This document shows, in pieces, positions 20,701 through 30,028 of a DNA stretch of 34,033 nucleotides. The stretch lies in NCBI GenBank assembly GCA_015039365.1, contig WION01000558.1, positions 1 through 34,033 of the forward strand, read 5' to 3'. The stretch comes from Amanita rubescens (Eukaryota; Basidiomycota; Agaricomycetes; Agaricales; Amanitaceae). The translations under genes and the position numbers were made by a program. The notes under the pieces were generated by a model. It was not told the origin of the DNA, ran no database searches, and saw only the letters and a program-made list of their open reading frames with translations. How positions within the stretch are numbered: position 1 is the first letter of the stretch; each line of letters opens with the position of its first letter.

Positions 20701-20842
20701 TGTCGAAGCTCAACGTTCACGACACTTGTAATCGCTCGATCCCAGTTACACATGAGCTGTGGCGACGATGACGGTCCACGGACCGTTCTAAAAAAACGAT
20801 ACGGTTCTCCTGAGTTCGCCGTTTGACACCGTGATTCCTCGT

Positions 20843-20920
20843 AACCTTGCTTCGTCTGGGAATGGTTCAAGGCAGCCGAATTGCGAAGTTCAATTCACGT
20901 AACATCTAAGGGTACATAAA
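20843..20920 (+). promoter_or_regulatory. conserved upstream region of beta-trefoil copy 3
   Basis: The box CCTTGCTTCGTCTGGGAATG with the following GTTCAAGGCAGCCGAA (about 20847-20881) and the TATA-like GGTACATAAA (20911-20920, 59-68 bp before the ATG) match the regions before copies 1 and 2 in order and spacing. Confidence 0.45.
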
Positions 20921-20978
20921 CCACACTGATTTCGCAGTACTGCCCCAGCACTGAACTCCAGAGCTTACTCCTCCAACA

Positions 20979-21589
20979 ATGGCGACTTATTTGATCAAAA
21001 GCATTCAGACGCAACGTCTCGTCACCACTCTTGGCAATGAAGAAGCCGGCGATCCCGTGAACACCTACTTTGGCTCCACCGTAGGCAACTGTCTTATCCT
21101 CAGCTTGCGTAGTCAGCTTATATGCATTTAAGATGCTCACTTTCAGTAAAGCTCTTGATGGGTCCGAAACCCTTACAACCATCAAAGGTGACTCTGGGTT
21201 ATACATCAGCCCGGGACCCGACGTAGGTCTACTGCCTTTTCATCTAATCATGGGTGTTCTCAAATTTCAATTCGTAAAGGAAAAAATCCTCATATGGTCC
21301 GAGGCCGAATTTATTTGGAACGCGGTCCTCACAAACGCCACCGAGAGTTACTATGAGTAAGCTATAACAAACGTTTGGAGTACCCAGAAGCTTGACCCGA
21401 TATAGGCTCATTCCCGCCAATGGTCAAGACCTGTACTGGACCCAGGATACAAATGATGCCGATGAGTACTATGTAAGCATCCGGAGAAACAAAGGAACTC
21501 AAAAACTTACTTTTAACGACAAGATTAATCTTTTGCCTGGAAGCCAGGTCGCAGGCGACGAAGGCATTTGGAAGATCTATAACGATTAG
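20979..21589 (+). CDS. beta-trefoil-like small protein, copy 3 (intact)
   Basis: Exons 20979-21080, 21133-21222, 21280-21356 and 21406-21589, with introns of 52, 57 and 49 bp, give 150 residues with all junctions in frame. Segments in order: MATYLIKSIQTQRLVTTLGN, LTFSKALDGSETLTTIKGD, SGLYISPGPD, WSEAEFIWNAVL, YYELIPANGQDLYWTQD, and the end GDEGIWKIYND. The strand-turn pattern, length and W-x-I ending suggest a beta-trefoil, as in mushroom lectins and protease inhibitors; no family can be named. There is no signal peptide. It faces away from its dead twin at 18279-18923 across about 2 kb and lies in the right arm of the inverted repeat. Copy 1 at 4.0-4.6 kb is the other intact member. Confidence 0.7.
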
Positions 21590-21640
21590 GACAGCACTCG
21601 GAGCAGAGACACTCGTGCTCTTTGACACCAGAATGCTATT

Positions 21641-22184
21641 GAGAATTTGTGTATAGTTTGAAATACATATGCGTGTGATTGTTGATTGCTATTCTGCAAA
21701 GTAATATATTCTTCAAAAACGGTCTAGTTGGAGAAATCACGAATGGGTATCTGCGCCCAAATTTCCTTCAACTCCACCAGCGCCTCCCACTTGTCAATTT
21801 CCTCCTTCCACCTCGGTCAGTCTGGACCTCGCATTGCCTGTTTCATAGACTATAGATGCCTTCCGAGTTGACTGCGCAAGATTGGCGAAAAACCATACAA
21901 TATTATAATGATATCGCACTTCGTAAGACCCCACGGTCATCTACCACCACCACTGCGGCTTACAGAACAGTACTTCATGGCGTTGAGAGTTTTATTGTAT
22001 TCCATCTACAGTACACGTAACACGATTAAGTAGGCCGTCGTCTCTCCTCCACGGAGAACAACAGATACTACATCCCAAGTAGTAAAGTATATGTCCAAAT
22101 TTGTCAATTGTAATGTGGATTGTCAGTATATGAGTGTGATGATGCAATGAAAGTGAACACAGAAAGAACGAGCAAAGGGGCGTC
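21641..22184. other. intergenic; 3' flank of the DUF726 gene
   Basis: No gene is supported. At 21989-22016 the text TATTGTATTCCATCTACAGTACACG closely matches 18151-18178 (TTGTATTCCATCTAGTACAGTACACG), i.e. just beyond the SRP14 stop, in the same orientation. TATGTCCAAA recurs at 18216 and 22091. The two stretches flank the inverted-repeat block. Confidence 0.45.
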
Positions 22185-25100
22185 CTAAGACCACGGATTC
22201 GAATCAAACCCTGTACTAACAGACGACGCAGCCCGTTTCTTCGCATACAGCCCATGGCCATGACCTAAACTAAGCGGAGCAGACCATGGATCTCCGCCTC
22301 CAGACCCAGAGCCAGGAGGTCCGGCGGTGATAGACCCATCCGCGCCACCAAAAGACAATGAAGGTGGGGAGAAATGGCTACCAGCCGAGAATGCGGATGG
22401 TGACATAGCGGTAGGTATACCGTACGAAACGGGTGGCGACGAAGACGGTCTGTCTAGGATATCCAAAGTTGATGCTGATGACCGTCTTAGTGGTGGTGGT
22501 GGTATCTTGATTGCCAGATTGGAAGTAGACGCCGAAGCTAAAGGCGAAGCCACAGAAAACGACGAAGTGATCACGTCATCAGGCTCCTTTCCCCATACCG
22601 AATCGGTAGAGTCGGTAAACGTCAGATTGGGCGTCGACATCATCATCATCTTAGATGCGACGCTGGTGGTAGTAGGGGTAACTGTTGCATCCTCGAATCC
22701 ACCAAAGCTTTCTTCTTCTTCCTCTTCTTCCACCGCAGCAACAGCCGTCGTCGCCGAGGACAAAGAAGACGACGACGACGGCCTCCGGAACAACGACGAC
22801 AGCCTATCCCCCACTTTCGTCTTTGATGACTCTCCATCTTCCATAGACACCGAACGATGGGAAACAGCAACTCCGTTCTTCGCAGGACCGGCATCTTTGG
22901 AATCCCCAATTATCTGCTTGATAGCCGCAAAATTGAACCCTGCACGTGCAGGAAGTTGAGAATCGAGGGATTCCCGTTCCTTTGGTTCCGCTTCCGCATC
23001 TACTCCCGGGGTCGGTGTCGATGTCGTTGTCGTTGGTGATGATATTGGTGATGACGTTATTGCTGTTGCGCCAATCTCCCCATTCGAGGCTGGATCCACA
23101 CGAGGAGGAAGATCATCATCCACATCCGCCTCTGACGACGACGTCTTCCGCTCCTGAATCACGCTCGCCCTCCTCGGAAAACTAGCAGCAGAAGGTGGCC
23201 TCGACACATATCCACTACCCACATCATTCGTCTGTTTCTTCCGCCCAAAGAACCAACTTTTCTTGTTCCCATCTTCTCCCTCTTTCACCACGATACGATC
23301 ACCATCAAAGTCCGGTTGCTGTCAAACACACACACAAAAAAGTTAACAACAACAAAAAGACTGAAACACACACACACCTCAGGTTCATCAAAATAGTCCG
23401 CAGACACCGGAAACCCAAGTTGATCCAATATAAGCGGCAAAAACGTCCGATAACTCATATGACCTGAAATCTTATCGGTCACATCCACATTTTCCAACCC
23501 AGGAACGTTGGCTACAGGCCTCAACCCAGCAACAGTCCCCACCCCTCCACTCGTCGCGCGAAAAAGGTAATTCAGCACCCAATCATTACGCGCGTAACAG
23601 TTGACGAACCGGCCAGAAACGACCGACCGCGCTTCGCACCACGAGTGCGTGGACGCAGACAAGGTCGTACCGAGCAAAAACACGTCTTGCACGACCCCAA
23701 AGGCTTTTTGTTTTGCTATTTCTAAAAGGGCGTAGAATATCACTCTCGCGCCGAGGGAGAATCCAATGAGCGTCACCGGTCGAACGCCGAGGTGTCGATG
23801 AATAAGAACGTCAGCGAGGACTAGTCCGGCGCGTTTAGCGCGGTCTAGAGCGTTATTCCACGGATTATCAATGAGGTATCCGAGTTTAGTTAAGACTGTG
23901 TGGGAAACACGGGGTCGGTCGATGCGGTATTTGAGCGATGCCAAGGACACTTACTGACGGGCCACTGCAAAGCCGACATCAATGCTGTCATCACCGTAGC
24001 TTGCAACACCGTCATGCTGACTTGCGAAAGCACCTCGCCTGTAAGGATTGAGAGCGCGCTCCCGGTTTCTTGGATCATCTCCGGTTCCCATAAAACGCTA
24101 AATACGTCCCCTACGACTGGGTCTAGAACGCTAAATGGCAGACGGACGTCGTCCTGAGGGCCGTTCATAAACCCAGGTACGGTGAGTATACAGTTGACGC
24201 GTTTGTTGTTGTGCAGCGGGAGGACGTTGAACGTCCTCACCAACTGGGTTCGTTTCGACATGCCCTTGACGGCGATACCGGAACCGGTTAAAACACCTCC
24301 GGTGGTAATCACCGCTGCTCCACCTGTCCCAGCTAAGAAACCGGTAGTTCCGCCAATTCCGATAGTAGTAAACGCAGCGCCCAAACCAGCGCCGATAACG
24401 GGCGCCAGCAAGCCGGCAGATAAGCCAATCACGAGACCACCGCCCAAAGTGGCTAACCCTAACATCATGTAACGCTTCCTACGCTGCAGCCTTTGATGCT
24501 CTGCGACGAGATCCTTGTGTTCGAGGGTTTCCACACCTTCTTGGATCTCTAAGGCTTCTGTGACGCGGCATTCGAATTTGACGACGTCTAGCCAGCCCAG
24601 ACCGAGTTTCTGCGCGACGATTTCGATGAGGACGCGTGAACGGGCGTCGTACACGCTGTCGGCGATGAGGACGAGGAAGAGGTCGCAGAGGACGGTCCAG
24701 CGGATGTCGAGTGTGACGTCTTTGTCGGTGGAGGAGAGGGTAGTGGTGACACCTGGCATGGCTGTTGTTGTTTTTGAGAATACATTGGCGGTCGTTTGGA
24801 AGGGTTTGGATTGTGTGCCGGATTGGGGTTGAGAAGGAGGGGTTGGTTGCGTGGGTGTGGTAGCGGTTTCATCAGGGGTTGACTCGACTCTCCGAGCTTC
24901 TTGGGGGTCGTACTCTGGATTGGCTACAGTGTGTGTGGTCATGAGGGCTGGGGCTAGGTCTATAGCTCTAACGCCATGTAGAGCGAGACTCTGGATCATC
25001 TTTTGTTCTATGACACCGACTCAGCTTGCAAAACAGGGGAAGGAAGAGAAACAGACGTACCTTCCGTGGCGAGCTCCATATGATAGTATAGCCTACCCAT

Positions 25101-25600
25101 AATCTTGAGCGCCCACAAGTCCATATTGGCCTTGGCCGCTTTGAGCTCCTTCCTACCAGAGGCCGTCAGACTATCTGACATCTCTCGAACCGTGAGCGCA
25201 CAGAGACCCACGTAAGCAATGCGCTGCGCCTCTGTCAAGAGATTTTTGTCGCCTGCATCTGGCTAAGAGGTGTCATGGCTTTGTCCTCGTCGAAGAGATA
25301 CTTTGTGCGAAGATGGACCTCATCCGAGTCGTCCTCCTCATGGATACGCAGTCTGGTGTATTCGTTTTCATTCAGATCCTTTTCGTTCTTGGTACGCCAT
25401 TCCTGACCGCTGTCGTCAAAGTCGATGAGGTCACCTGTTGCGTTAATCTGCTTAGAGGAAGCAGGTGCGACGTAGTGATATTTCTTGCGATCTTCCTCGT
25501 CGAGCCCGCCAGCGAATTCATCATCACGGACGACGGGCATGTCTTGCCAGCCGTCGTCGTCATCGTCGAAGGAAAAGGGCTTTGAAGTGGACACCTGCAT
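22185..25600 (-). CDS. DUF726/TMCO4-type alpha/beta-hydrolase membrane protein, one apparent frameshift
   Basis: Proposed exons are 25600-25061, 25007-23955, 23895-23378 and 23318-22185, with introns of 53, 59 and 59 bp; about 1081 residues if one base is restored. The acidic N-terminus (FSFDDDDDGWQDMPVV) is followed by AMTPLSQMQATK / LLTEAQRIAYVGL, a Gly-rich hydrophobic stretch (about residues 360-430, likely membrane-inserted), VNCILTVPGFMNG, and the nucleophile elbow LIGFSLGARV with Ser near 578. This is the DUF726 family (human TMCO4, yeast Mil1). The Ser/Glu-rich tail (HVR from about 700) is low complexity with poly-Ser and poly-Glu. The frame breaks at the T5 run 25243-25247 (A5 on the coding strand): one more base would join QMQATK to LLTEAQRI. 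Whether this is real or a sequence error cannot be told here. Confidence 0.85.
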
Positions 25601-26206
25601 GCTGATTCGCGGTGATGGCGGCAGCGTGTTTGGGTTGGTTGTGTTTGTCTACGGTGTGTAATGCAAACTCGGCCGAATGAAGCCGGCGATGCCGATTTGA
25701 TGGAATCAGTGTTGCAATTTGTAAGTGAGCTCACTGTCTCGGATATGGTGCGATACTACTGCATAGAAGCCCTGGACTTGTGTTCGTTCATCAGATATGG
25801 GAGTGGTCATTTGTAGCCGGGTGTGATCACAGTAAAGGCTGTGTACTAAATGGAGAATGTGGGTGAATTATCGGTATCAAACCAGGGCTGTTCTACACGT
25901 GTACCATGACAACCCCGCGAGGTATATAAACCCACCCAAACTCGTCCCACAAGCCATCACCGTTGGTTCACCCACACAGTGTTGAACACCTTCCCCGTTC
26001 ACTATTCTTTCTAACCTCGGTACGTCTTCTCCTCTCCTCTCTCTAACCATATTCTCATCCACTTTAGCTCGTTTGAGGCACTGCCTTGCTGGTCAAGACA
26101 CTGATCCTCCAACCCGCCTTCAATCCCACGCCGCGCGTCCACACCTTGAACATCTAAAAAACTCAAATCCTACCTACATCACTTGAAAAGAAAAACTAAA
26201 TAAATA
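25601..26206 (+). promoter_or_regulatory. promoter and 5' UTR with intron of the 26.2 kb gene
   Basis: A clear TATA box (GGTATATAAACCC, 25921-25933) lies upstream of a pyrimidine-rich leader. GTACGTCTTCTCC at 26020 to CACTTTAG at 26067 is a convincing 48-bp 5' UTR intron with branch-like CTAAC. The ATG at 26207 follows AAATAAATA. The part near 25600 also holds the promoter of the divergent DUF726 gene. Confidence 0.55.
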
Positions 26207-27637
26207 ATGCCTTCCACGTCTGTCATCAGAACTCGCGGTCTCCTTAGGTCTCCCAAATCCATTCTCAGGCGCGCTTCTCGCCCCTCCCCGCTCCCACTTT
26301 CCCCGAGCCCTTTCCCTTTCTCCAACACCTTTAATCTTCTGCTCTCGGTCTCTGCCCGGTCGCCTCATGTCCACTTCCCTCCTTCGCCGGCTCTATTTGC
26401 TACTTTTGCTACCCACTGCCCTAGCATTTACGACCGTGGACCTTATCCTGTCTCTCCGAGTACTAAACAGGATGCTTTGGCTCTGACCTCGCCCTCTCTC
26501 TCGGGTTTCAAGCTATCTGACCCTCCGAAGCGCAATCGGGTCCAGACTCCCGCCGTCTTCGAGCACCAGGATCCTCGATCCCCTCGACCGAATGCTATGC
26601 AAAGCTTCGCAGCTGCAATGGCTATCGGGAGCAAACCGCGCACGGAACTCAAGAAAGCGCTCACGTCCTACCCTTTGTCTCCTTATCCCTCCGCACCGGT
26701 CACTCCGGTTGTTGACTCGGACCTAGGCGCTGAACCGATAGCCGAGGCTGACAAACCCATCAAAACCCGTGGTCGTGCCTCCTCCGGCCCATCTAGCCAG
26801 AGCAAGAAGCGGAGCAGCACCGTGGACGGCGTACGTACCGTCCCCCGTGCCACCAAAGAGAAGCCCCAGAGCATCGCGTTTCAACTCACCTCTTCCCGGC
26901 GACTCGCACCACCCCATTTGGACTTGACTGCAGCAAAGATTAAACCATACTTGACTCCCGTACGGGAGACAACTACAGTAGAGGACGCCCCCCTCACCAT
27001 CGCGGCGGCCGACTCTACCACCGTCAACGATGACTTGGACGCGCTCAGCGACGCGTCTAGCGGAGAAAGCATCCGGCTCAGCAACGCCTTTTGGCAATCC
27101 GTCTCGATCGAAGTCGAAGAGGATGCATCATCGGGCCAATCCAACGGTATCCTCCAATTCGGAGGGTTCCCCGGATCCGGGGGTGCTTCGTCAGAAGGAG
27201 GATTCCCAGAATCCGTCACAGGCTCTCAGGCGTCTGAAGACGCCGTCATGCGTGAATTGTTATTCTCCCCTCGACCCGGACAGGAGATGATGATGCCGCG
27301 CGCCCGTATGCCACCGCCAAGATTGGAAAGGCTCCCGACTCTTACATTTGGAAGGAGCGATGGGACTATATGGTCACCTGGCGCGAACGAGCCTTCGTTC
27401 TCTTCCATCCCAACGGAAGACGACGCATTATTGGCTGGAAGCAACGCGTTGATGGTGCCCAGGAACGTATTCACAGCTCCAACGCCTAACGATCCGTTTG
27501 CCAAGTTCCCTTCGTTCGTTGCTGTTTTGGAGGCAGGAACGACTACTACTACGGCTAAGACGTCTACCTTGGGTTCAACTTTGAGCTCGAGCGTCGTGAA
27601 CTCTCTCCAACTCCCTCCCAGAGTCCACCTGCCCTGA
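26207..27637 (+). CDS. disordered protein with SILK-like and HVHF motifs
   Basis: A single coding exon of 476 residues, rich in Ser, Pro, Thr and Ala and almost certainly disordered. Near the N-terminus is SPKSILRRAS (SILR at residues 18-21), and at 52-59 SPHVHFPP. The following block (H..S.YDR.PYPVSP) is shared with the gene at 32824. Later parts include KKRSSTVDG, an acidic stretch (EVEEDASS) and short SP/TP sites throughout. [GS]IL[RK] and an RVxF-like sequence downstream of it are known docking sites for protein phosphatase 1; with H in place of K/R the second is only a weak match. No enzyme domain is present. The strong TATA box suggests a regulated gene. A role as phosphatase regulator is inference. 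Confidence 0.75.
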   Translation: MPSTSVIRTRGLLRSPKSILRRASRPSPLPLSPSPFPFSNTFNLLLSVSARSPHVHFPPSPALFATFATHCPSIYDRGPYPVSPSTKQDALALTSPSLSGFKLSDPPKRNRVQTPAVFEHQDPRSPRPNAMQSFAAAMAIGSKPRTELKKALTSYPLSPYPSAPVTPVVDSDLGAEPIAEADKPIKTRGRASSGPSSQSKKRSSTVDGVRTVPRATKEKPQSIAFQLTSSRRLAPPHLDLTAAKIKPYLTPVRETTTVEDAPLTIAAADSTTVNDDLDALSDASSGESIRLSNAFWQSVSIEVEEDASSGQSNGILQFGGFPGSGGASSEGGFPESVTGSQASEDAVMRELLFSPRPGQEMMMPRARMPPPRLERLPTLTFGRSDGTIWSPGANEPSFSSIPTEDDALLAGSNALMVPRNVFTAPTPNDPFAKFPSFVAVLEAGTTTTTAKTSTLGSTLSSSVVNSLQLPPRVHLP

Positions 27638-28255
27638 TTTTTTAATGACGACACATTTTTATTTTTTTTTCGATGTACGGTATCCGATAAGTAAGTAAAG
27701 AAATTTTTCGAGTAGTTTTTTTTTTTGGTTGGTGTGGATGGTAGCAAAGGGGTATTATGATCGGTCGGGTTGGAAGGAAAGGTGGTGCAGTAGCCTCAGC
27801 ATCAGTTGATCTGATGTTGTAGTGTAGTAAGGTGATACCGCTAGTCTCGTTAACCGAAATACCATGGTGATGTTGTTTGTTATTCATGACTGGGACGTGT
27901 GTGCTTCTTTGAGGTCTCGACTCTCAACGGCCGCTTGTGTTGTGTGTGTGTGAATAATTTCTATGATGCATTGGGGGGCAGTGTTGTAATTAACCCGTTA
28001 CCCAACCGCTCTAAGCTCTCTCTTCTCCTTCGCTTCCGGCAAATGTAATTGACGGTAGTCTTAGTAGCGTCTAGGAACAAAACCTCTCTGATATCATCAT
28101 CATCACTGATCATCAACCCCACCCACTGCTTTTCGTGCCAGACTTGTGCCCCGTGCCAGACGACCTGTGCGTGGCTGTGATACCTGTATCAACATGACAG
28201 TGGCGTGTCTAAGCTAGGTTATAGTACGTACTTATACGTACACCTTGGATACTAA
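27638..28255. other. 3' flank and intergenic
   Basis: T-rich stretches at 27658-27670 and 27717-27726 follow the stop codon and may belong to the 3' UTR or its end. A short TG repeat (27938-27951) and an ATC repeat (about 28091-28106) are present. No gene is seen. Confidence 0.4.
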
Positions 28256-28597
28256 CTATACTCCTATTGCGGGGTGGTGGTGGCCCAGTGCTCTGCCAAG
28301 ACCTGCGGGTGACCACGAGTAAAAATCGACCAATCTAGGGAAATCACCGCGTTTTCGATCGAAACGGGTGACGGTTCCCTCTCTAACGTCAACACTAATA
28401 ACAACCGTTTGCGTTGCGCGTGGTATCATGTATATACATATCGCAAAGACTGCGGCGGGCCATGGTACTTTCGTCATCGCAATCATGATCACTGGCACAC
28501 TGCGGTCGTAGTACGGTAAGGGGAACCCATATTTAGCAAAACCATCTTGGCATTCTGATAACGGTACTATTCTGGTCCCTGACGGTAAATAAATCAC
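28256..28597 (-). CDS. unrecognised 113-codon frame
   Basis: MIYLPSGTRIVPLSECQDGF to a stop at 28256, with a hydrophobic centre (VPWPAAVFAICIYMI). The composition is protein-like, but there is no homologue in the window, no clear promoter and no intron signal. It may be chance. Confidence 0.15.
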   Translation of the reverse strand: MIYLPSGTRIVPLSECQDGFAKYGFPLPYYDRSVPVIMIAMTKVPWPAAVFAICIYMIPRATQTVVISVDVREGTVTRFDRKRGDFPRLVDFYSWSPAGLGRALGHHHPAIGV

Positions 28598-30028
28598 AAT
28601 TGGGACTAGCCCCTCATCAGAATGTCATATAAGCTGTGGGTGAATACGTACTATAGTAATCCCGGGGACACGCCCGAAATGAACAATTGTAAAGATGACG
28701 AGGATGATCATGACATTTAATTTCATTTATATAATGCGAATTGACTCGGGAGGGTGCTCGTGGACGAATGTTGTTTTATTGTCCTTGTCCTCCGAATCAA
28801 TTAGTACGTCCAATGTTTCTCGAATTTGTGAGGGCTGTTCGTGTGCAACCCGCGCCCTCATCCCGTGCACGTGGAGACGTCATGTAACTTGATGGAATTC
28901 GAATGAGAACGCATTCAATTCCGTTATCTTTGTTTGTAGTATTTAGTCTGCTCGTTCGAACGCAGTTGGACTGCCATCTCCATACATTCATCGGCGGTTG
29001 GGCAGCTGACCTGATAGTAGTCAAAGATTCCCAAACATGTGAGGGTGCGGAGTCGCGTGGCAAGCGCCCTGTGCGCAATACTATAGATTCGCCGCAGCAA
29101 GTCATTCCGAATACTAGGCTACCTACGCCGCCACATTCGTCGCTTGAACCCTTTCGCGTTTGACGCACTGCCGCGGTACTGTGCCTGTGGTGACGACTTC
29201 ACTGCCAGTCGAATTTACACACGAGCCGTCATAACACTATCAATTACACTGCATCGTTTGCCAATCATTCTCGACTTTCGGCGCGGCACATCCATTAGGA
29301 AAAAACGGTAATTACACGTTCCTTGACATGTTGTGGTCTACCAACAGACTGCTTACTCGATTAGTCGCAGAGGGGCGATATCCGGACGGAAAATGCACGT
29401 CCTACTCGACGGTCTGTTCGAATAACTCAACGTGGGTCCACCAGACACGTTGTTTAAGCTTCCGTGACAAGGTGCGAGAAAATCCTACGGCGGCTGAGGG
29501 TAGGTTGTAACTTGTCTCCGTATCCAAAACTATTCCCGTCTGCATGAGCCGGTCTAGTATACTCCGCTGCGTGGGGATCTGTATGTGCATCATGGATTCG
29601 TAATTTTGCGTCGTCTGGCAGGTAGATGCAAATAGTCCATCGGGCTGTCGTCCATTAGTGGCACGTCAAAGGCCTTCAATGTCGACTGATCGTTCAGTTG
29701 TGATGACCGCAACGTGGTGTACATTCAGCCCATGTTTGCACGCGCGCCTACATCCTTCGATCAAATCTGCTCCTTTTCCCACTTCGTAAGTTCATGCTGA
29801 CCAAAAAAACCTGAGGATGCGAAGCGCTTACCACCTTATAGCTGCCCTCACGAATCACGCAGTTACTACTACAGACGAGACTGGGAAGGAGTCTGGGTAG
29901 AATCATGTATGTTGGGAGCCGAGCGTTGGACGCGCTGCCATCCCATGGTCGGAATTTGCCGGGTCACGTCATAGTGCGCCTAAAGCGAGGCTGACGTCAC
30001 TAGGTTTCACTGAGCACTCTGCCTTCTG
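28598..30028. other. gene-poor flank of the Crinkler-like gene
   Basis: The best frame is 28903-29163, beginning with a signal-peptide-like MRTHSIPLSLFVVFSLLVRT, but a longer frame lies antisense to it and neither is convincing. GTTTCTCGAATTTGTGAGGG with the following CTGTTCGTGTGCA (28816-28849) recurs slightly changed at 32229-32259. Confidence 0.3.
29992..29999. promoter_or_regulatory. CRE/ATF-type palindrome before the Crinkler-like gene
   Basis: TGACGTCA, a perfect bZIP (ATF/CREB) site, lies 30 bp before the ATG at 30029, with a related GTCACGTCA at 29963-29971. Function is inferred from the motif only. Confidence 0.3.

Larger units (their letters stand above)
20760..21640 (-). repeat. 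right arm of the large inverted repeat
   Basis: Inverted homologue of 18240-19135, carrying beta-trefoil copy 3. The roughly 1.6-kb centre holds R1 copies B and D and other fragments, so the palindrome is imperfect and interrupted. Confidence 0.65.

Noticed and set aside
22190..22215. GATTCGAATC resembling a tRNA T-loop
   Set aside because: No acceptor stem, D-arm or anticodon arm can be formed around it, and it lies at the end of the DUF726 coding region.
22327..22959. 210-codon plus-strand frame
   Set aside because: Antisense to the low-complexity Ser/Glu-rich tail of the DUF726 protein; long antisense frames are expected from poly-Ser and poly-Glu codons.
26443..27219. Several minus-strand frames of 60-124 codons
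   Set aside because: Antisense to the single-exon disordered protein with TATA box and 5' UTR intron.
28903..29163. 86-codon frame with a signal-peptide-like start
   Set aside because: A longer antisense frame covers it, there is no supporting promoter or intron signal and no paralogue; it may be chance.
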